Part shown: positions 17,470 to 27,128 of the stretch, piece after piece
Layout of the letters: every line of letters starts with the position of its first letter
How positions within the stretch are numbered: the first letter of the stretch is position 1
NCBI RefSeq assembly: GCF_042159835.1
Contig: NZ_JBBVGT010000002.1
Span: 558,001 to 622,000, forward strand
Length of the DNA stretch: 64,000 bases
DNA from: Albibacterium profundi
Lineage (GTDB): Bacteria; Bacteroidota; Bacteroidia; Sphingobacteriales; Sphingobacteriaceae
Direction of reading: 5' to 3'
Position numbers and translations under genes: made by a program
The notes under the pieces: model-generated
What the model was told of the DNA's origin: nothing
The model's database searches: none
The model's input: only the letters and a program-made list of their open reading frames with translations

Positions 17470-18417
17470 TTATTCATTTAATCCTCGGCCATATTTCCGA
17501 ATTCTTCCATTACTTTTAAGCTCACCCAGAATTTTATCAAGTATTCCGTTGATAAATGTATTGCTCTTAGGCGTACTAAAAAGCTTGGACATCTCTATAT
17601 ATTCGTTGATAGTAACTTTAACGGGAATTGAAGAAAAATTGAGTAATTCCGAAATAGCCAACTGCATGATCAGGGTATCCATCAACGCTATTCGATCCGC
17701 TTCCCAGTTCTTTGTCTTTTTCCCAATCATCTCGCTGTACTCTTCCGAATGACGAACGGTTAGCACAAATAAATCGATAATAAACTCCTTATCCTCATTC
17801 CAATTCGGCGTTAAATCGGCAAGCTTGTTTTCATAAGGATTATGTGAGACGAAATTCTTAAAAGTTTTGGCAACCAAAGCTTGTAATACTTCTTTATCAA
17901 GCTGCCAATTTATAAATTTCTCTTCGAAGGCTTGATCAACAATTGGAAGCTTAAGAATAATTTTCTTAAAAATATATTTGATGATATCCTTATCTTCTGA
18001 TATGCTATGAGAATCTTGCGATAAATACGCTTGGTATTCATCCGAATCCCGCAGTTTATGAAATACCTGCCTTACAATTTCTGGGTCAAATGACCATGAG
18101 ACATGATACTTTTTACTTTGATCGATAAACTTTTCGTTTTTACGAAGCGTATCGATAAACACATTGCCTTGTAAACGTAGGTTTGCATTAAGATCTTGTT
18201 CAGTCGGTAAAAACTTTCGAGACCGTTCGTCCGCGTCTATCACTGTATAATCAGCAATATCAACCAAAAGATTTAAAAGCCAGATATACATTTCATTTAC
18301 CTGATCAATATTTTTCAATAAGGCCTTTTCAAACTTAGTGACGTTTTTGTCTTCGGATTGATAATATGCATAAAGAGTCTGCAAGACCTTAACGCGGAGA
18401 TGTCTGCGATTTAACAT
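17470..18417 (-). CDS. nusB: Transcription antitermination factor NusB
   Basis: An RNA-binding antitermination and rRNA-processing factor. At 315 residues it is about twice the length of E. coli NusB, as is typical for Bacteroidota: the N-terminal half is an all-helical extension beginning MLNRRHLRVKVLQTLYAYYQ, and the C-terminal half carries the classical NusB domain ending VKVTINEYIEMSKLFSTPKS and FINGILDKI. It is preceded by the amino-acid dehydrogenase gene and followed by the DUF1573 lipoprotein gene. Confidence 0.93.
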   Translation of the reverse strand: MLNRRHLRVKVLQTLYAYYQSEDKNVTKFEKALLKNIDQVNEMYIWLLNLLVDIADYTVIDADERSRKFLPTEQDLNANLRLQGNVFIDTLRKNEKFIDQSKKYHVSWSFDPEIVRQVFHKLRDSDEYQAYLSQDSHSISEDKDIIKYIFKKIILKLPIVDQAFEEKFINWQLDKEVLQALVAKTFKNFVSHNPYENKLADLTPNWNEDKEFIIDLFVLTVRHSEEYSEMIGKKTKNWEADRIALMDTLIMQLAISELLNFSSIPVKVTINEYIEMSKLFSTPKSNTFINGILDKILGELKSNGRIRKYGRGLNE

Positions 18418-18453
18418 TATAAAGAACGATTTTTTTGTGGAAATATAACCTTT

Positions 18454-19548
18454 TTACAGTCGCCTGTGATTATTAATAATTTTTATTGAATTTATCCTAT
18501 CCTCTGCTATTCTATTAGCCGCTTGATGGGCAGAAATTTGCTCTAGCTTTGATTTTTGAATCACAGAACGTGTTGCTTCATAGATATTTTCTGCAAGCTC
18601 TAACGTCCTAGAGTTGGAATAACCAGCTAATTCCGAATAGCAACTAATCAACCCGCCCGCGTTAATCAAATAATCCGGTGCATACAAAATACCCCGTTCT
18701 AGAAGCATCCTACCATTCCTATCTTCATCTTTCAATTGGTTATTCGCGGATCCTGCAATAATTTTGCATTTTAACTTAGGAATCGTGTCGTCATTCAACG
18801 TTCCGCCCAATGCACAAGGAGCGTATACGTCGACATCCATATTATATATATTATTTGCTTGAACAACTTCTGCTCCATATTGGTTCGCAACATAGACCAT
18901 TCTGTCTACCACAATATCGCTGACATACACTTTTGCATTTTCTCGTCTAAGCAAAGAAACTAGGTCAGCACCAACTTGGCCACTACCTTGTACTAAAATT
19001 GTCCGTCCAGCTAAACTATCATTACCAAACATCTCTTTAATACCGGCTTTAATACCATAGTAAACACTTTTGGCAGTAAATGGAGAAGAGTCACCGCTGC
19101 CTCCAACAGAAGCGGGCAAACCAGCAACATGGGGTGTCTCCATTTTGATAATCTCCATGTCTCGAGGGGTAGTGCCAATATCTAATGATGTTATATAGGT
19201 TCCATTCAACTCATTGACAAATTGACCAAAGCGTCTAAGTAGAGACTCACTTTTTATTATGGAATTGTTGCCAATTATTACAGCGTTTCCACCGCCTAGA
19301 TTCACGCCGGTGATCGCCGACTTGTATGTCATGGCTTTTGACAATCTCAAGGAATCTTTAATAACTTCTTGTTCAGTTTTGTATTCTAGGATACGAGTAC
19401 CTCCGATCGCGGGTCCCAAAGTGGTATCATGAATTGTGATAATAGCTTTAAGACCTATCTTTTCATCATTGCAAAACGCGATCTTTTGATGGTCGAATTG
19501 ACTTAACAATTGAAAAATGTCGGTATTTGTTGTGCTCTCAGTACTCAT
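18454..19548 (-). CDS. Glu/Leu/Phe/Val dehydrogenase family protein with altered active site
   Basis: A 364-residue protein closely resembling leucine dehydrogenase, which oxidatively deaminates branched-chain amino acids with NAD+. The substrate-binding Lys is present in MTYKSA (about residue 75), the Asp of the catalytic pair is in LDIGTT, and the NAD-binding turn is VQGSGQVGAD. However, the glycine-rich loop reads GGGNAVI: the catalytic Lys of characterised enzymes (GGGK) is Asn88 here (codon at 19285-19287). It may be inactive or do another reaction. It begins a minus-strand run continuing into nusB. Confidence 0.85.
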   Translation of the reverse strand: MSTESTTNTDIFQLLSQFDHQKIAFCNDEKIGLKAIITIHDTTLGPAIGGTRILEYKTEQEVIKDSLRLSKAMTYKSAITGVNLGGGNAVIIGNNSIIKSESLLRRFGQFVNELNGTYITSLDIGTTPRDMEIIKMETPHVAGLPASVGGSGDSSPFTAKSVYYGIKAGIKEMFGNDSLAGRTILVQGSGQVGADLVSLLRRENAKVYVSDIVVDRMVYVANQYGAEVVQANNIYNMDVDVYAPCALGGTLNDDTIPKLKCKIIAGSANNQLKDEDRNGRMLLERGILYAPDYLINAGGLISCYSELAGYSNSRTLELAENIYEATRSVIQKSKLEQISAHQAANRIAEDRINSIKIINNHRRL

Positions 19549-19573
19549 TTTAACAAAGGTGATCCCTTGCGGT

Positions 19574-19581
19574 CAAAAGTA
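19574..19581 (-). promoter_or_regulatory. Candidate -7 promoter box for the dehydrogenase/nusB unit
   Basis: On the minus strand this reads TACTTTTG, an exact TAnnTTTG match, 26 bp before the start codon of the dehydrogenase gene. No good -33 partner is seen. Confidence 0.4.
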
Positions 19582-19651
19582 ATAATTTTTATAGAATATT
19601 ACGCTATAAATCAAGTATTAGGTATTTACCTAATGATTAAAGGATAATTCA

Positions 19652-19659
19652 TATTTTTG
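19652..19659 (+). promoter_or_regulatory. Possible -7 box directly before the ABC exporter start
   Basis: TATTTTTG matches TAnnTTTG and ends 6 bp before the ATG at 19666. If used, transcription would begin at or very near the start codon, giving a leaderless message. In A/T-rich sequence such matches also arise by chance. Confidence 0.3.
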
Positions 19660-19665
19660 TATTCT

Positions 19666-21459
19666 ATGAAGTACCTATCATACCTGAACAAATACTTTTA
19701 TAAGTATAAATGGAGGTTAATTCCCGGCGTATTATTTGTAATCGCTTCCAACTACTTCGGCATCTTACCAGCGCAGGTCATTCGCGTAGCGTTTGATCTT
19801 GTCAAAGAAAACATCAGCTTATATCAGATATTCGAGGGCTTCAATAGGCAGCAGGAAATTTATCAGATTTTTGGATACAGCTTATTATTATTTGGTGCCG
19901 CAGTCCTTATTCTAGCATTAATCAGAGGTCTATTTCTGTTTCTGATGAGACAAACAATTATCCTAACATCGCGGCACATTGAGTACGATTTAAAGAATGA
20001 AATCTATGCTCATTACCAAAAACTAGATATGGCGTTTTACAGACGCAACAATACTGGCGATTTAATGAACCGGGCAACGGAAGATGTCGGCCGTGTCCGT
20101 GGATACCTAGGACCTGCTGTGATGTATTCGATTAACACTGTTGTTCTCACCATTATGGTGATTATAGCAATGTTGCAAGTAAATAAAACACTTACATTTT
20201 ACGCACTACTCCCTATTCCAATTCTTACGATCGTAATACTCTTCATTAATAAAATTATTAATATCCGAAGTGAAAATATCCAGAAACAACTTTCTGTATT
20301 ATCGAATTTTGTTCAAGAAACATTTTCTGGCATCCGAGTAATTAAAAGTTATAATAGAGAAGAAAAAAAAGCGAGTGATTTTTTAGATGAAAGTAATACA
20401 TATAAAGACGTCTCCATCTCTCTAGTCAAAGCACAGGCGATCTTCTTTCCTTTAATCCTGTTACTTGTTGGTTTGAGTACAATTTTAACCGTATATGTAG
20501 GGGGCCAAGAAGTGATAAAAGGGACTATTTCATCGGGAAACATTGCAGAATTTATTGTTTATGTTAACCAACTAACCTTCCCAGCAATGGCACTTGCCTG
20601 GGTAAACTCTCTTATCCAACGTGCAGCTGCTTCACAAAAACGGATCAATGAATTTTTAGAGACCAAACCGGATATCTATAACGAAAACGATGGGATAAGA
20701 AAAAAACTAGAAGGAAAAATAGCGTTCAAAAATGTAGTTTTTACCTATCCTGATACCGGGATTACCGCTTTGGACGATATATCTTTTAACGTGAACCAAG
20801 GTGAAATATTAGCAATCTTGGGTAAAACCGGCTCGGGAAAGTCTACCATCGCAGCATTGTTGATGCGGATGTATAACTTAAATGCTGGAAAAATAACAAT
20901 AGACGACGTCGATATCACCGAATATAACTTACAGTATTATCGTGAGCAAATCGGCTATGTCCCTCAAGACGTCTTTCTTTTTTCCGACACGATTGCCAGG
21001 AACATTGCTTTCGGCCAGAACACCGAAGACGAGGAAAAAATTAAATGGGCTGCCCGATCAGCAGCCGTTTATGACAACATTATGAACTTCGATAAGGGTT
21101 TCCAGACAGCAATTGGCGAACGAGGAATAACATTGTCGGGTGGCCAAAAACAACGTATATCGATCGCCCGGGCGCTAGTCAAGGATCCAGAAATATTGAT
21201 ATTCGATGATTGCCTGTCAGCTGTAGACACAAAGACAGAAGAAGAAATTCTAAACCAGCTCGGCAAGATCATGCAAGGCAAGACGAGTATTCTTATCTCA
21301 CACCGCGTATCAACCGTTAAAAACGCAGACAAGATCATCTTATTAGAGGCCGGAAAAATAGTTGAAAAAGGTAATCACGACCAGCTTATCGCACTCGGCG
21401 GAAAATATTTCGAATTATATGAAAAACAGAAATTGGATGAAGAAACCGTAGTAAATTAA
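19666..21459 (+). CDS. ABC exporter, fused membrane and ATPase domains (MsbA/MdlB-like)
   Basis: A 597-residue half-transporter: six membrane helices over about residues 15-310, then an ATPase domain. Walker A is LGKTGSGKST near residue 385, the signature is LSGGQKQRISIARAL near 488, and Walker B is ILIFDDCLSAVD near 510. The catalytic Glu that normally follows the Walker B Asp is Asp here, a substitution known from the degenerate site of heterodimeric exporters. No partner half-transporter gene is adjacent. Substrate unknown (lipid or drug export are family roles). The ATG at 19666 is preferred to the TTG at 19657. Confidence 0.9.
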   Translation: MKYLSYLNKYFYKYKWRLIPGVLFVIASNYFGILPAQVIRVAFDLVKENISLYQIFEGFNRQQEIYQIFGYSLLLFGAAVLILALIRGLFLFLMRQTIILTSRHIEYDLKNEIYAHYQKLDMAFYRRNNTGDLMNRATEDVGRVRGYLGPAVMYSINTVVLTIMVIIAMLQVNKTLTFYALLPIPILTIVILFINKIINIRSENIQKQLSVLSNFVQETFSGIRVIKSYNREEKKASDFLDESNTYKDVSISLVKAQAIFFPLILLLVGLSTILTVYVGGQEVIKGTISSGNIAEFIVYVNQLTFPAMALAWVNSLIQRAAASQKRINEFLETKPDIYNENDGIRKKLEGKIAFKNVVFTYPDTGITALDDISFNVNQGEILAILGKTGSGKSTIAALLMRMYNLNAGKITIDDVDITEYNLQYYREQIGYVPQDVFLFSDTIARNIAFGQNTEDEEKIKWAARSAAVYDNIMNFDKGFQTAIGERGITLSGGQKQRISIARALVKDPEILIFDDCLSAVDTKTEEEILNQLGKIMQGKTSILISHRVSTVKNADKIILLEAGKIVEKGNHDQLIALGGKYFELYEKQKLDEETVVN

Positions 21460-21992
21460 CGGAAACGAGTCTGTGTCCTATCCATTAAGCCCATCTGATC
21501 CTTCATTGTCTTGATCTGTTCTGCTAGAAGTTTATTTTTATCAGCTCGCTTTGCTTCCTGCAAAAACCTATTTGCTTCTCGCTTATTTCTTTTTGCCATC
21601 GCGATTCCAGCCAAACTCAAGAAGGCCATCGCGGTATTGTGGCTCATCTTAAGCCCTAGCGACAAGGCTCGTTTAAAATATTTTTCCGATTTAAGTGGTG
21701 CTGTTCTAGATTCTATTAAACCAATTAGCAGAAAATAATAACCATGTTGCCCACGGAAAAGTTGTCTCTCATAATTGGTGATTTTGCCTAACCAGAAAGC
21801 AGTTTTTTCCATATTCTCCTTCCGGAGATAAAACTGAGCAATCAGCATATTTTCGTTGAAGAAAAAAGTTACACCTACTATAATTGCTACAAATAACACT
21901 AAAATCCCCCAGCCCCAATGGCCGAATACGAACAAAGTCACAGACGCTCCCAATAAGGCAAAAGCAATTATCAAACGAATTATATTTGGCAT
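21456..21992 (-). CDS. Membrane protein with TPR-like helical C-terminus
   Basis: A 178-residue protein of unknown function. Two hydrophobic segments (about residues 3-22 and 25-45) form a hairpin in the membrane. The cytoplasmic remainder is helical and resembles tetratricopeptide-type repeats, with segments such as EKYFKRALSLGLKMSHNTAMA and KREANRFLQEAKRADKN. It ends in a 4-bp convergent overlap with the ABC exporter. I do not recognise a named family; a scaffold role is only a guess from the repeats. Confidence 0.7.
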   Translation of the reverse strand: MPNIIRLIIAFALLGASVTLFVFGHWGWGILVLFVAIIVGVTFFFNENMLIAQFYLRKENMEKTAFWLGKITNYERQLFRGQHGYYFLLIGLIESRTAPLKSEKYFKRALSLGLKMSHNTAMAFLSLAGIAMAKRNKREANRFLQEAKRADKNKLLAEQIKTMKDQMGLMDRTQTRFR

Positions 21993-22115
21993 TTTATCTA
22001 TTTTTTCAAGTTAAGATTTTTATTATTTGCTACAAATATCGACTTATTTCATGGTTTTAACAAAAGTTCTTTTATAATGGAAATTCCTTTACTTTTATTA
22101 AAAAAATAAAAACTG

Positions 22116-22781
22116 ATGGAAAAAAGCTGGGAAAAAGCAGTCGGCATAGAACTGCATAAGCCGTATATGAAAGAACTGAAAATATTTCTACAAAAGGAAT
22201 ATAAAACAAATCTTATTTTTCCACCCGCCAAACAGATTTTCCAAGCTTTTGACAAAACACCTTTTGATGAAATTAAAGTTGTTATTCTAGGTCAAGACCC
22301 CTATCATAGAAAGGGCCAGGCCCATGGACTTGCATTCTCAGTACAGAAGAACGTTCAAATACCTCCGTCGTTACGTAACATATATTTAGCGATTAAGAAT
22401 GACTATCCTGACTTCATTACCCCACCGCATGGGAACCTTTCGTCTTGGGCAGAACAAGGAGTCCTGTTGCTCAATACGGTCCTAACCGTCAGAGAGGGCC
22501 AAGCTGGATCACATCATCATCGCGGGTGGGAACAATTTACGGATCGCATAATTCAAACTATTTCCGACAAAAAAGAGAAGGTTATTTTTCTTCTATGGGG
22601 AAGCCCGGCTAAGCGGAAAGAAATTTTAATTGATACAACAAAACACTATATATTAAAATCTGTCCATCCTTCGCCATTATCGGCTTACAGAGGTTTTTTG
22701 GATTGCCATCATTTTAAAAAATCAAATGAGATATTAAGTGAGAATGGCCAAGTGATAATCGACTGGCAAATACCGATTTAA
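22116..22781 (+). CDS. ung: Uracil-DNA glycosylase
   Basis: Removes uracil from DNA to begin base-excision repair. The 221-residue family 1 enzyme has the water-activating motif GQDPYH (residues 59-64, Asp61), the uracil-specificity segment LLLNTVLTV, and the DNA-intercalation loop HPSPLSAYRGF near residue 185. It overlaps the end of the convergent Lrp gene by 4 bp. Confidence 0.96.
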   Translation: MEKSWEKAVGIELHKPYMKELKIFLQKEYKTNLIFPPAKQIFQAFDKTPFDEIKVVILGQDPYHRKGQAHGLAFSVQKNVQIPPSLRNIYLAIKNDYPDFITPPHGNLSSWAEQGVLLLNTVLTVREGQAGSHHHRGWEQFTDRIIQTISDKKEKVIFLLWGSPAKRKEILIDTTKHYILKSVHPSPLSAYRGFLDCHHFKKSNEILSENGQVIIDWQIPI

Positions 22782-23248
22782 TACTCCATCGGAACAATTG
22801 GCTCCTTTTTACTTGTAGACATGATCATCATCGTGTGAAAAGTCTTGACGAAAGGAATCTTGGATATCTTTTCCATAATTAGTGTTTCATAAGCTTTGAT
22901 ATCCTTCACGTAGACTTTTAAAATAAAATCACATTGCCCCGTTACATGATGGCATTCTGTAACTTCTTCTATTTCTTTGATAGTAGCAACGAATTCGGGT
23001 ATTGCATTATGAGTATGGAAATCCAACGATATTTGGATAAAGGATTTGATTCCTAAACCTAAAAGCTCCTCGTCCACCAAAGCATGATAACTCTTAATAT
23101 AACCCGAGTTTTCTAGCTTCCGAACGCGTTCCAATGTAGGTGCGGGAGAAAGACCAATATGTGATGAAAGTTGCAGGTTCGTTATTCTCCCATTCTCCTG
23201 CAACAAACGTAAGATTTGTAAGTCAACTTTGTCGGGATGGTAAGGCAT
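22778..23248 (-). CDS. Lrp/AsnC family transcriptional regulator
   Basis: A 156-residue regulator with an N-terminal winged helix-turn-helix (DLQILRLLQENGRITNLQLS, then IGLSPAPTLERVRKLENSGYI) and a C-terminal RAM ligand-binding domain (about residues 65-145, including VTECHHVTGQCDFILKV). Members sense amino acids and control amino-acid metabolism. It is the next minus-strand gene after sufE, 67 bp away, but a functional link to Fe-S assembly is unproven; the amino-acid dehydrogenase elsewhere in the window is another conceivable target. Confidence 0.9.
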   Translation of the reverse strand: MPYHPDKVDLQILRLLQENGRITNLQLSSHIGLSPAPTLERVRKLENSGYIKSYHALVDEELLGLGIKSFIQISLDFHTHNAIPEFVATIKEIEEVTECHHVTGQCDFILKVYVKDIKAYETLIMEKISKIPFVKTFHTMMIMSTSKKEPIVPMEY

Positions 23249-23315
23249 ATCTCAATATTTTTTCGCTAATTTAAATAAAAAGCGATCACTCCGCCTACAT
23301 AAATAGTCGTTTTCT

Positions 23316-23735
23316 TTAAACCTTTGTCTTCATGGCCAAAGCATACATTTTCATTTGCTTCACCATTGAAACTAATCCATTTGCGCGAGTCGGAGATAAA
23401 TGTTCTTTTAAACCGATGTTATCGATAAAATATAAATCCGCTTCGACGATTTCATCCGGACTATGGTTTGACAATACTTTAACCATGAGGCTAACCAAAC
23501 CCTTCGTAATGACGGCATCACTATCAGCCGTAAAAACAACTTTACCATCAACCAAATCAGCTTGTAACCAAACTTGGGACTGACAGCCTTTAATTAAATA
23601 TTCGTTTCTTTTATAGACATCATCGATCAACGGCAATTCCTTTCCGAGCTGGATGATATATTCATATTTTGCCATCCAGTCTTCAAAAAAAGAAAAATCA
23701 TCTATTAATTCGTCTTGAATATCATTTATTGTCAT
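23316..23735 (-). CDS. sufE: Cysteine desulfuration protein SufE
   Basis: Accepts persulfide sulfur from SufS and passes it to the SufBCD scaffold. The 139-residue protein carries the catalytic Cys51 in YLIKGCQSQVWL. The frame continues upstream to 23777 into sufS, but the ATG at 23735 gives the standard N-terminus with a 19-bp gap after sufS. It is the last gene of the suf operon. Confidence 0.93.
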   Translation of the reverse strand: MTINDIQDELIDDFSFFEDWMAKYEYIIQLGKELPLIDDVYKRNEYLIKGCQSQVWLQADLVDGKVVFTADSDAVITKGLVSLMVKVLSNHSPDEIVEADLYFIDNIGLKEHLSPTRANGLVSMVKQMKMYALAMKTKV

Positions 23736-23754
23736 AACAGCTTTTTGATAGGCA

Positions 23755-24978
23755 TTAAGAAAGCATCGTAATAGCACGTTTTACACCCGCCACCAATACA
23801 TCGACTTCTTCTTTCGTATTATACAAACCAAATGATGCACGCACTGTTCCGGGAATATTGTACCTAGCCATTAATGGTTGTGTACAGTGGTGACCGGTAC
23901 GAACAGCAATTCCAAGCTTGTCTAAGATAACTCCAATATCATACGGATGAATACCATCTACAACAAACGAAATCACACCTGACTTCTCTTTTGCCGTACC
24001 CACGATCTTTAATCCTTCAATAGATTCTAGTTGATCGGTTGCATACATCAAAAGCTCATGCTCATATTCGGCAATTTTCTCCAATCCAATCGAATTAATA
24101 TAATCAACTGCAAAAGCTAAAGTTATACCGGCTTCAATATTCGGAGTGCCCGCTTCAAATTTAAAAGGCAGTTCGTTGTACGTCGTCTTTTCGAATGTCA
24201 CATCCTTAATCATTTCTCCACCACCTTGATATGGAGGCATCTTGTTCAATAAGGCTTCTTTCCCATAAAGCACACCAACACCCGTGGGTCCGTACATCTT
24301 GTGACCGGAAAAAGCTAAGAAGTCAACATCCAGGTCTTGCACATCGACAGCAGTATGATGAACTGCCTGTGCGGCATCCAATAAAACAGGGATATTATAT
24401 TGATGAGCTAATTCTATAATTTTCTTAACTGGATTAATCGTACCCAAGCTGTTAGATATATATGTGATAGACACCATCTTCACCCGGTCATTTAACATTC
24501 CACGATAGACCTCCATATCCAACTCTCCTGCGTCATTGACCGGAACCACTTTCAAGGTTGCTTTTCTATTTTCACAAAGCATTTGCCATGGAACGATATT
24601 AGAATGATGTTCCATTTCAGATATGATGATCTCATCTCCCTCATTAAGGAATGCATTACCATAGCTGGAAGCAACCAGATTAATACTATCGGTCGTTCCT
24701 TTCGTAATGATGATCTCGTGTTCATGCGCTGCGTTAATAAAGGCACGCAGTTTACGACGAGTAACCTCATACGCATCCGTAGCTATTTGACTCAAATGAT
24801 GAACACCACGATGCACATTGCTATTCTGACTGGTATAATAATGATCTATAGCATCAATAACGGACTGTGGCTTCTGAGAGGAAGCACCATTATCTAAATA
24901 GACCAATGGCTTACCATTGACCATGCTTCTCAGTATAGGGAAATCGTTTCTAATACTATGGATATCGTATTCTGTCAA
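23755..24978 (-). CDS. sufS: Cysteine desulfurase SufS
   Basis: Group II PLP-dependent cysteine desulfurase that supplies sulfur for Fe-S cluster assembly. In 407 residues: VYLDNGASSQKP (27-38), SEMEHHSNIVPWQ with the PLP-stacking His (120-132), the Schiff-base Lys227 in FSGHKMYGPTGVG, and the persulfide Cys near residue 365 in RTGHHCTQPL. It lies 10 bp downstream of sufD and just before its activator sufE. Confidence 0.95.
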   Translation of the reverse strand: MTEYDIHSIRNDFPILRSMVNGKPLVYLDNGASSQKPQSVIDAIDHYYTSQNSNVHRGVHHLSQIATDAYEVTRRKLRAFINAAHEHEIIITKGTTDSINLVASSYGNAFLNEGDEIIISEMEHHSNIVPWQMLCENRKATLKVVPVNDAGELDMEVYRGMLNDRVKMVSITYISNSLGTINPVKKIIELAHQYNIPVLLDAAQAVHHTAVDVQDLDVDFLAFSGHKMYGPTGVGVLYGKEALLNKMPPYQGGGEMIKDVTFEKTTYNELPFKFEAGTPNIEAGITLAFAVDYINSIGLEKIAEYEHELLMYATDQLESIEGLKIVGTAKEKSGVISFVVDGIHPYDIGVILDKLGIAVRTGHHCTQPLMARYNIPGTVRASFGLYNTKEEVDVLVAGVKRAITMLS

Positions 24979-24988
24979 AATATTGGTT

Positions 24989-26287
24989 TTAGTGCTTCAA
25001 ACCTTGTTCAACCAGATTATTTACATGATTTTTTACCGTTTCATTTTTGAAACGTTCTGTAACGTCAAAAGCAAATGCATGAACGAGCAAGGTTTTCGCT
25101 TGGTCCTCGCTTATTCCTCGAGCCTGTAGATAAAACTTAGCTTCATCATCAAACTGTCCGATTGTACATCCATGACTACACTTTACGTCATCTGCAAATA
25201 TCTCTAACTGAGGTTTAGTATTAATAGTCGCATCTGGGTTCAACAGTAGATTATTGTTTTGTTGGAATGCATTCGTTTTCTGGGCGTCTTCGCGGACAAA
25301 AATCTTTCCATTAAAAACAGCTGTCGATTTATCTTGAAGGATATTCTTATACCACTCATAGCTCTCACAATTTGGCATCAAATGATCTACAACAGTATGA
25401 TTATCTACCAACTGACTATCAGACAGCAGAGTTATACCATATAAATGACTTTCGACATCTGCATCAATCAAACGGACATTAATTGTATTCCGAACAAAAG
25501 AAGCACCGGGGAAAGTACAGTTATAGTTATTATACAAACTGTATTTCGATTGGATAATCTCTGTGTGGTTATTGTAATTCCCCACCGAGCCCGCTTGCTG
25601 TAAATAATAATGTTCTAACTTGGCGTTCTCATCAACGACAATTTCGCTTACAACATTACTAAACACCTTAGCCGAGTCTGTTTCATTAATAAATGTCTCA
25701 ATAATTTCAGCTTCGGCACTCTTACCAAGAACGATTAAGTTACGCTCTTGAAAGAATGTTTGAGAATCAGCGGCAGCAACGTGAATAATATGAATAGGCT
25801 TCTGAACTACGTTCCCACCTACAATAGTAATAACAAAACCATCCTTCGCCAACGCCGTATTTAACGAAACAAACGGATTTTCGGCTTTATCAGCATGTCC
25901 AGCAAAGTGTTTTTTTACTAGGTCTTCTTCTGTGGCATCACCAAATGATGAAACAAAAACACCCGATTCATCGATCGTATCGGAGAGATCCTTGCGAAAA
26001 ACACCATTAACCAAAACGATCTTATAGGCATCCAAGCCCTCAATAGCAGCTAGATCTAAAGCAACTGCTCTACCAGGCAAGTGACCGTCTACTTGATAAG
26101 ATTCATTTAGCAGCGGTTGTATGTTTGTGTACTTCCATTCCTCAGCTTTAGACGAAGGAAAGCCAGTACTTTTAAATCGATCAAAAGCATCTTTACGTCT
26201 TTGTTCAAATGAAGCAGATGGAGAAATTAATCCATCGTGCGTATTGATCAGTTGTTGATATAAAGAGCTGGAAACTTGTGTAATCAT
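24989..26287 (-). CDS. sufD: Fe-S cluster assembly protein SufD
   Basis: Scaffold partner of SufB and SufC. The 432 residues start with the helical domain (KAEEWKYTNIQPLL near residues 49-62) and continue into the right-handed beta-helix core, ending with the conserved KCSHGCTIGQFDDEAKFYL and a short C-terminal helix. The context sufB-sufC-sufD-sufS-sufE confirms the assignment. Spacing to sufC is 18 bp. Confidence 0.95.
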   Translation of the reverse strand: MITQVSSSLYQQLINTHDGLISPSASFEQRRKDAFDRFKSTGFPSSKAEEWKYTNIQPLLNESYQVDGHLPGRAVALDLAAIEGLDAYKIVLVNGVFRKDLSDTIDESGVFVSSFGDATEEDLVKKHFAGHADKAENPFVSLNTALAKDGFVITIVGGNVVQKPIHIIHVAAADSQTFFQERNLIVLGKSAEAEIIETFINETDSAKVFSNVVSEIVVDENAKLEHYYLQQAGSVGNYNNHTEIIQSKYSLYNNYNCTFPGASFVRNTINVRLIDADVESHLYGITLLSDSQLVDNHTVVDHLMPNCESYEWYKNILQDKSTAVFNGKIFVREDAQKTNAFQQNNNLLLNPDATINTKPQLEIFADDVKCSHGCTIGQFDDEAKFYLQARGISEDQAKTLLVHAFAFDVTERFKNETVKNHVNNLVEQGLKH

Positions 26288-26305
26288 TGTTTTCTAAATT
26301 GCATT

Positions 26306-27058
26306 TTAAGCACTAACATTCTCTTTAATCCAGTCGTACCCCTTCTCCTCTAGTTCTAGCGCTAACTCTTTCGTACCCGACCGTACAATTTTCCCATTGT
26401 ATAGCACATGGACAAAATCAGGAACGATGTATTCTAAAAGTCTCTGATAGTGCGTAATCAGTACAAACGCATTATCCGGAGACCTCAATTGATTTACCCC
26501 ATTAGCTACAATTTTCAAGGCATCAATATCTAAGCCTGAATCTGTTTCATCTAAAATAGCTAGTTTAGGTTGAAGCATAGCTAATTGGAAGATCTCATTT
26601 CTCTTTTTTTCTCCACCGGAAAACCCTTCATTAAGGGAACGATTCGTCAATTTTGCATCAAAATCAACTAGTTCCTGTTTTTCTTTAACTAATTTCAGGA
26701 ATTCCTTTGCGGTCAGAGGAGGTAATCCCTTGTATTTACGAATTTCCGAAATAGCTGTTTTAAGAAAGTTTATATTTGAAACTCCTGGTATTTCAACTGG
26801 ATATTGAAAAGCGAGGAACAATCCTTCGCTAGCACGTTCTTCCGGAGCAAGGTCTAACAAGTCTTTTCCATCAAACGTTACGTCACCTGCAGTCACTTCA
26901 TATTCTGGTCTACCTGCCAGTACAGATGCCAATGTGCTCTTTCCCGAACCGTTTGGTCCCATAATCGCGTGCACTTCTCCTGGCTTTACCTGAAGATTTA
27001 ATCCTTTTAATATCTGTTTATCTTCAATTGACGCCTGAAGGTTATTTATATCTAGCAT
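26306..27058 (-). CDS. sufC: Fe-S assembly ATPase SufC
   Basis: ABC-type ATPase that drives the SufBCD scaffold. The 250 residues carry Walker A GPNGSGKSTL (about 34-43), the signature FSGGEKKRNEI (about 149-159) and Walker B LAILDETDSGLD. It is soluble and lacks membrane helices. A 70-bp A/T-rich gap separates it from sufB, longer than the other intergenic gaps in the operon. Confidence 0.96.
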   Translation of the reverse strand: MLDINNLQASIEDKQILKGLNLQVKPGEVHAIMGPNGSGKSTLASVLAGRPEYEVTAGDVTFDGKDLLDLAPEERASEGLFLAFQYPVEIPGVSNINFLKTAISEIRKYKGLPPLTAKEFLKLVKEKQELVDFDAKLTNRSLNEGFSGGEKKRNEIFQLAMLQPKLAILDETDSGLDIDALKIVANGVNQLRSPDNAFVLITHYQRLLEYIVPDFVHVLYNGKIVRSGTKELALELEEKGYDWIKENVSA

Positions 27059-27128
27059 TTTTTTAAATTTTATTTTATTGCTGTTTTATCAATTAATATT
27101 CTTGCCTGTTATAATCTATATTCCCAAA

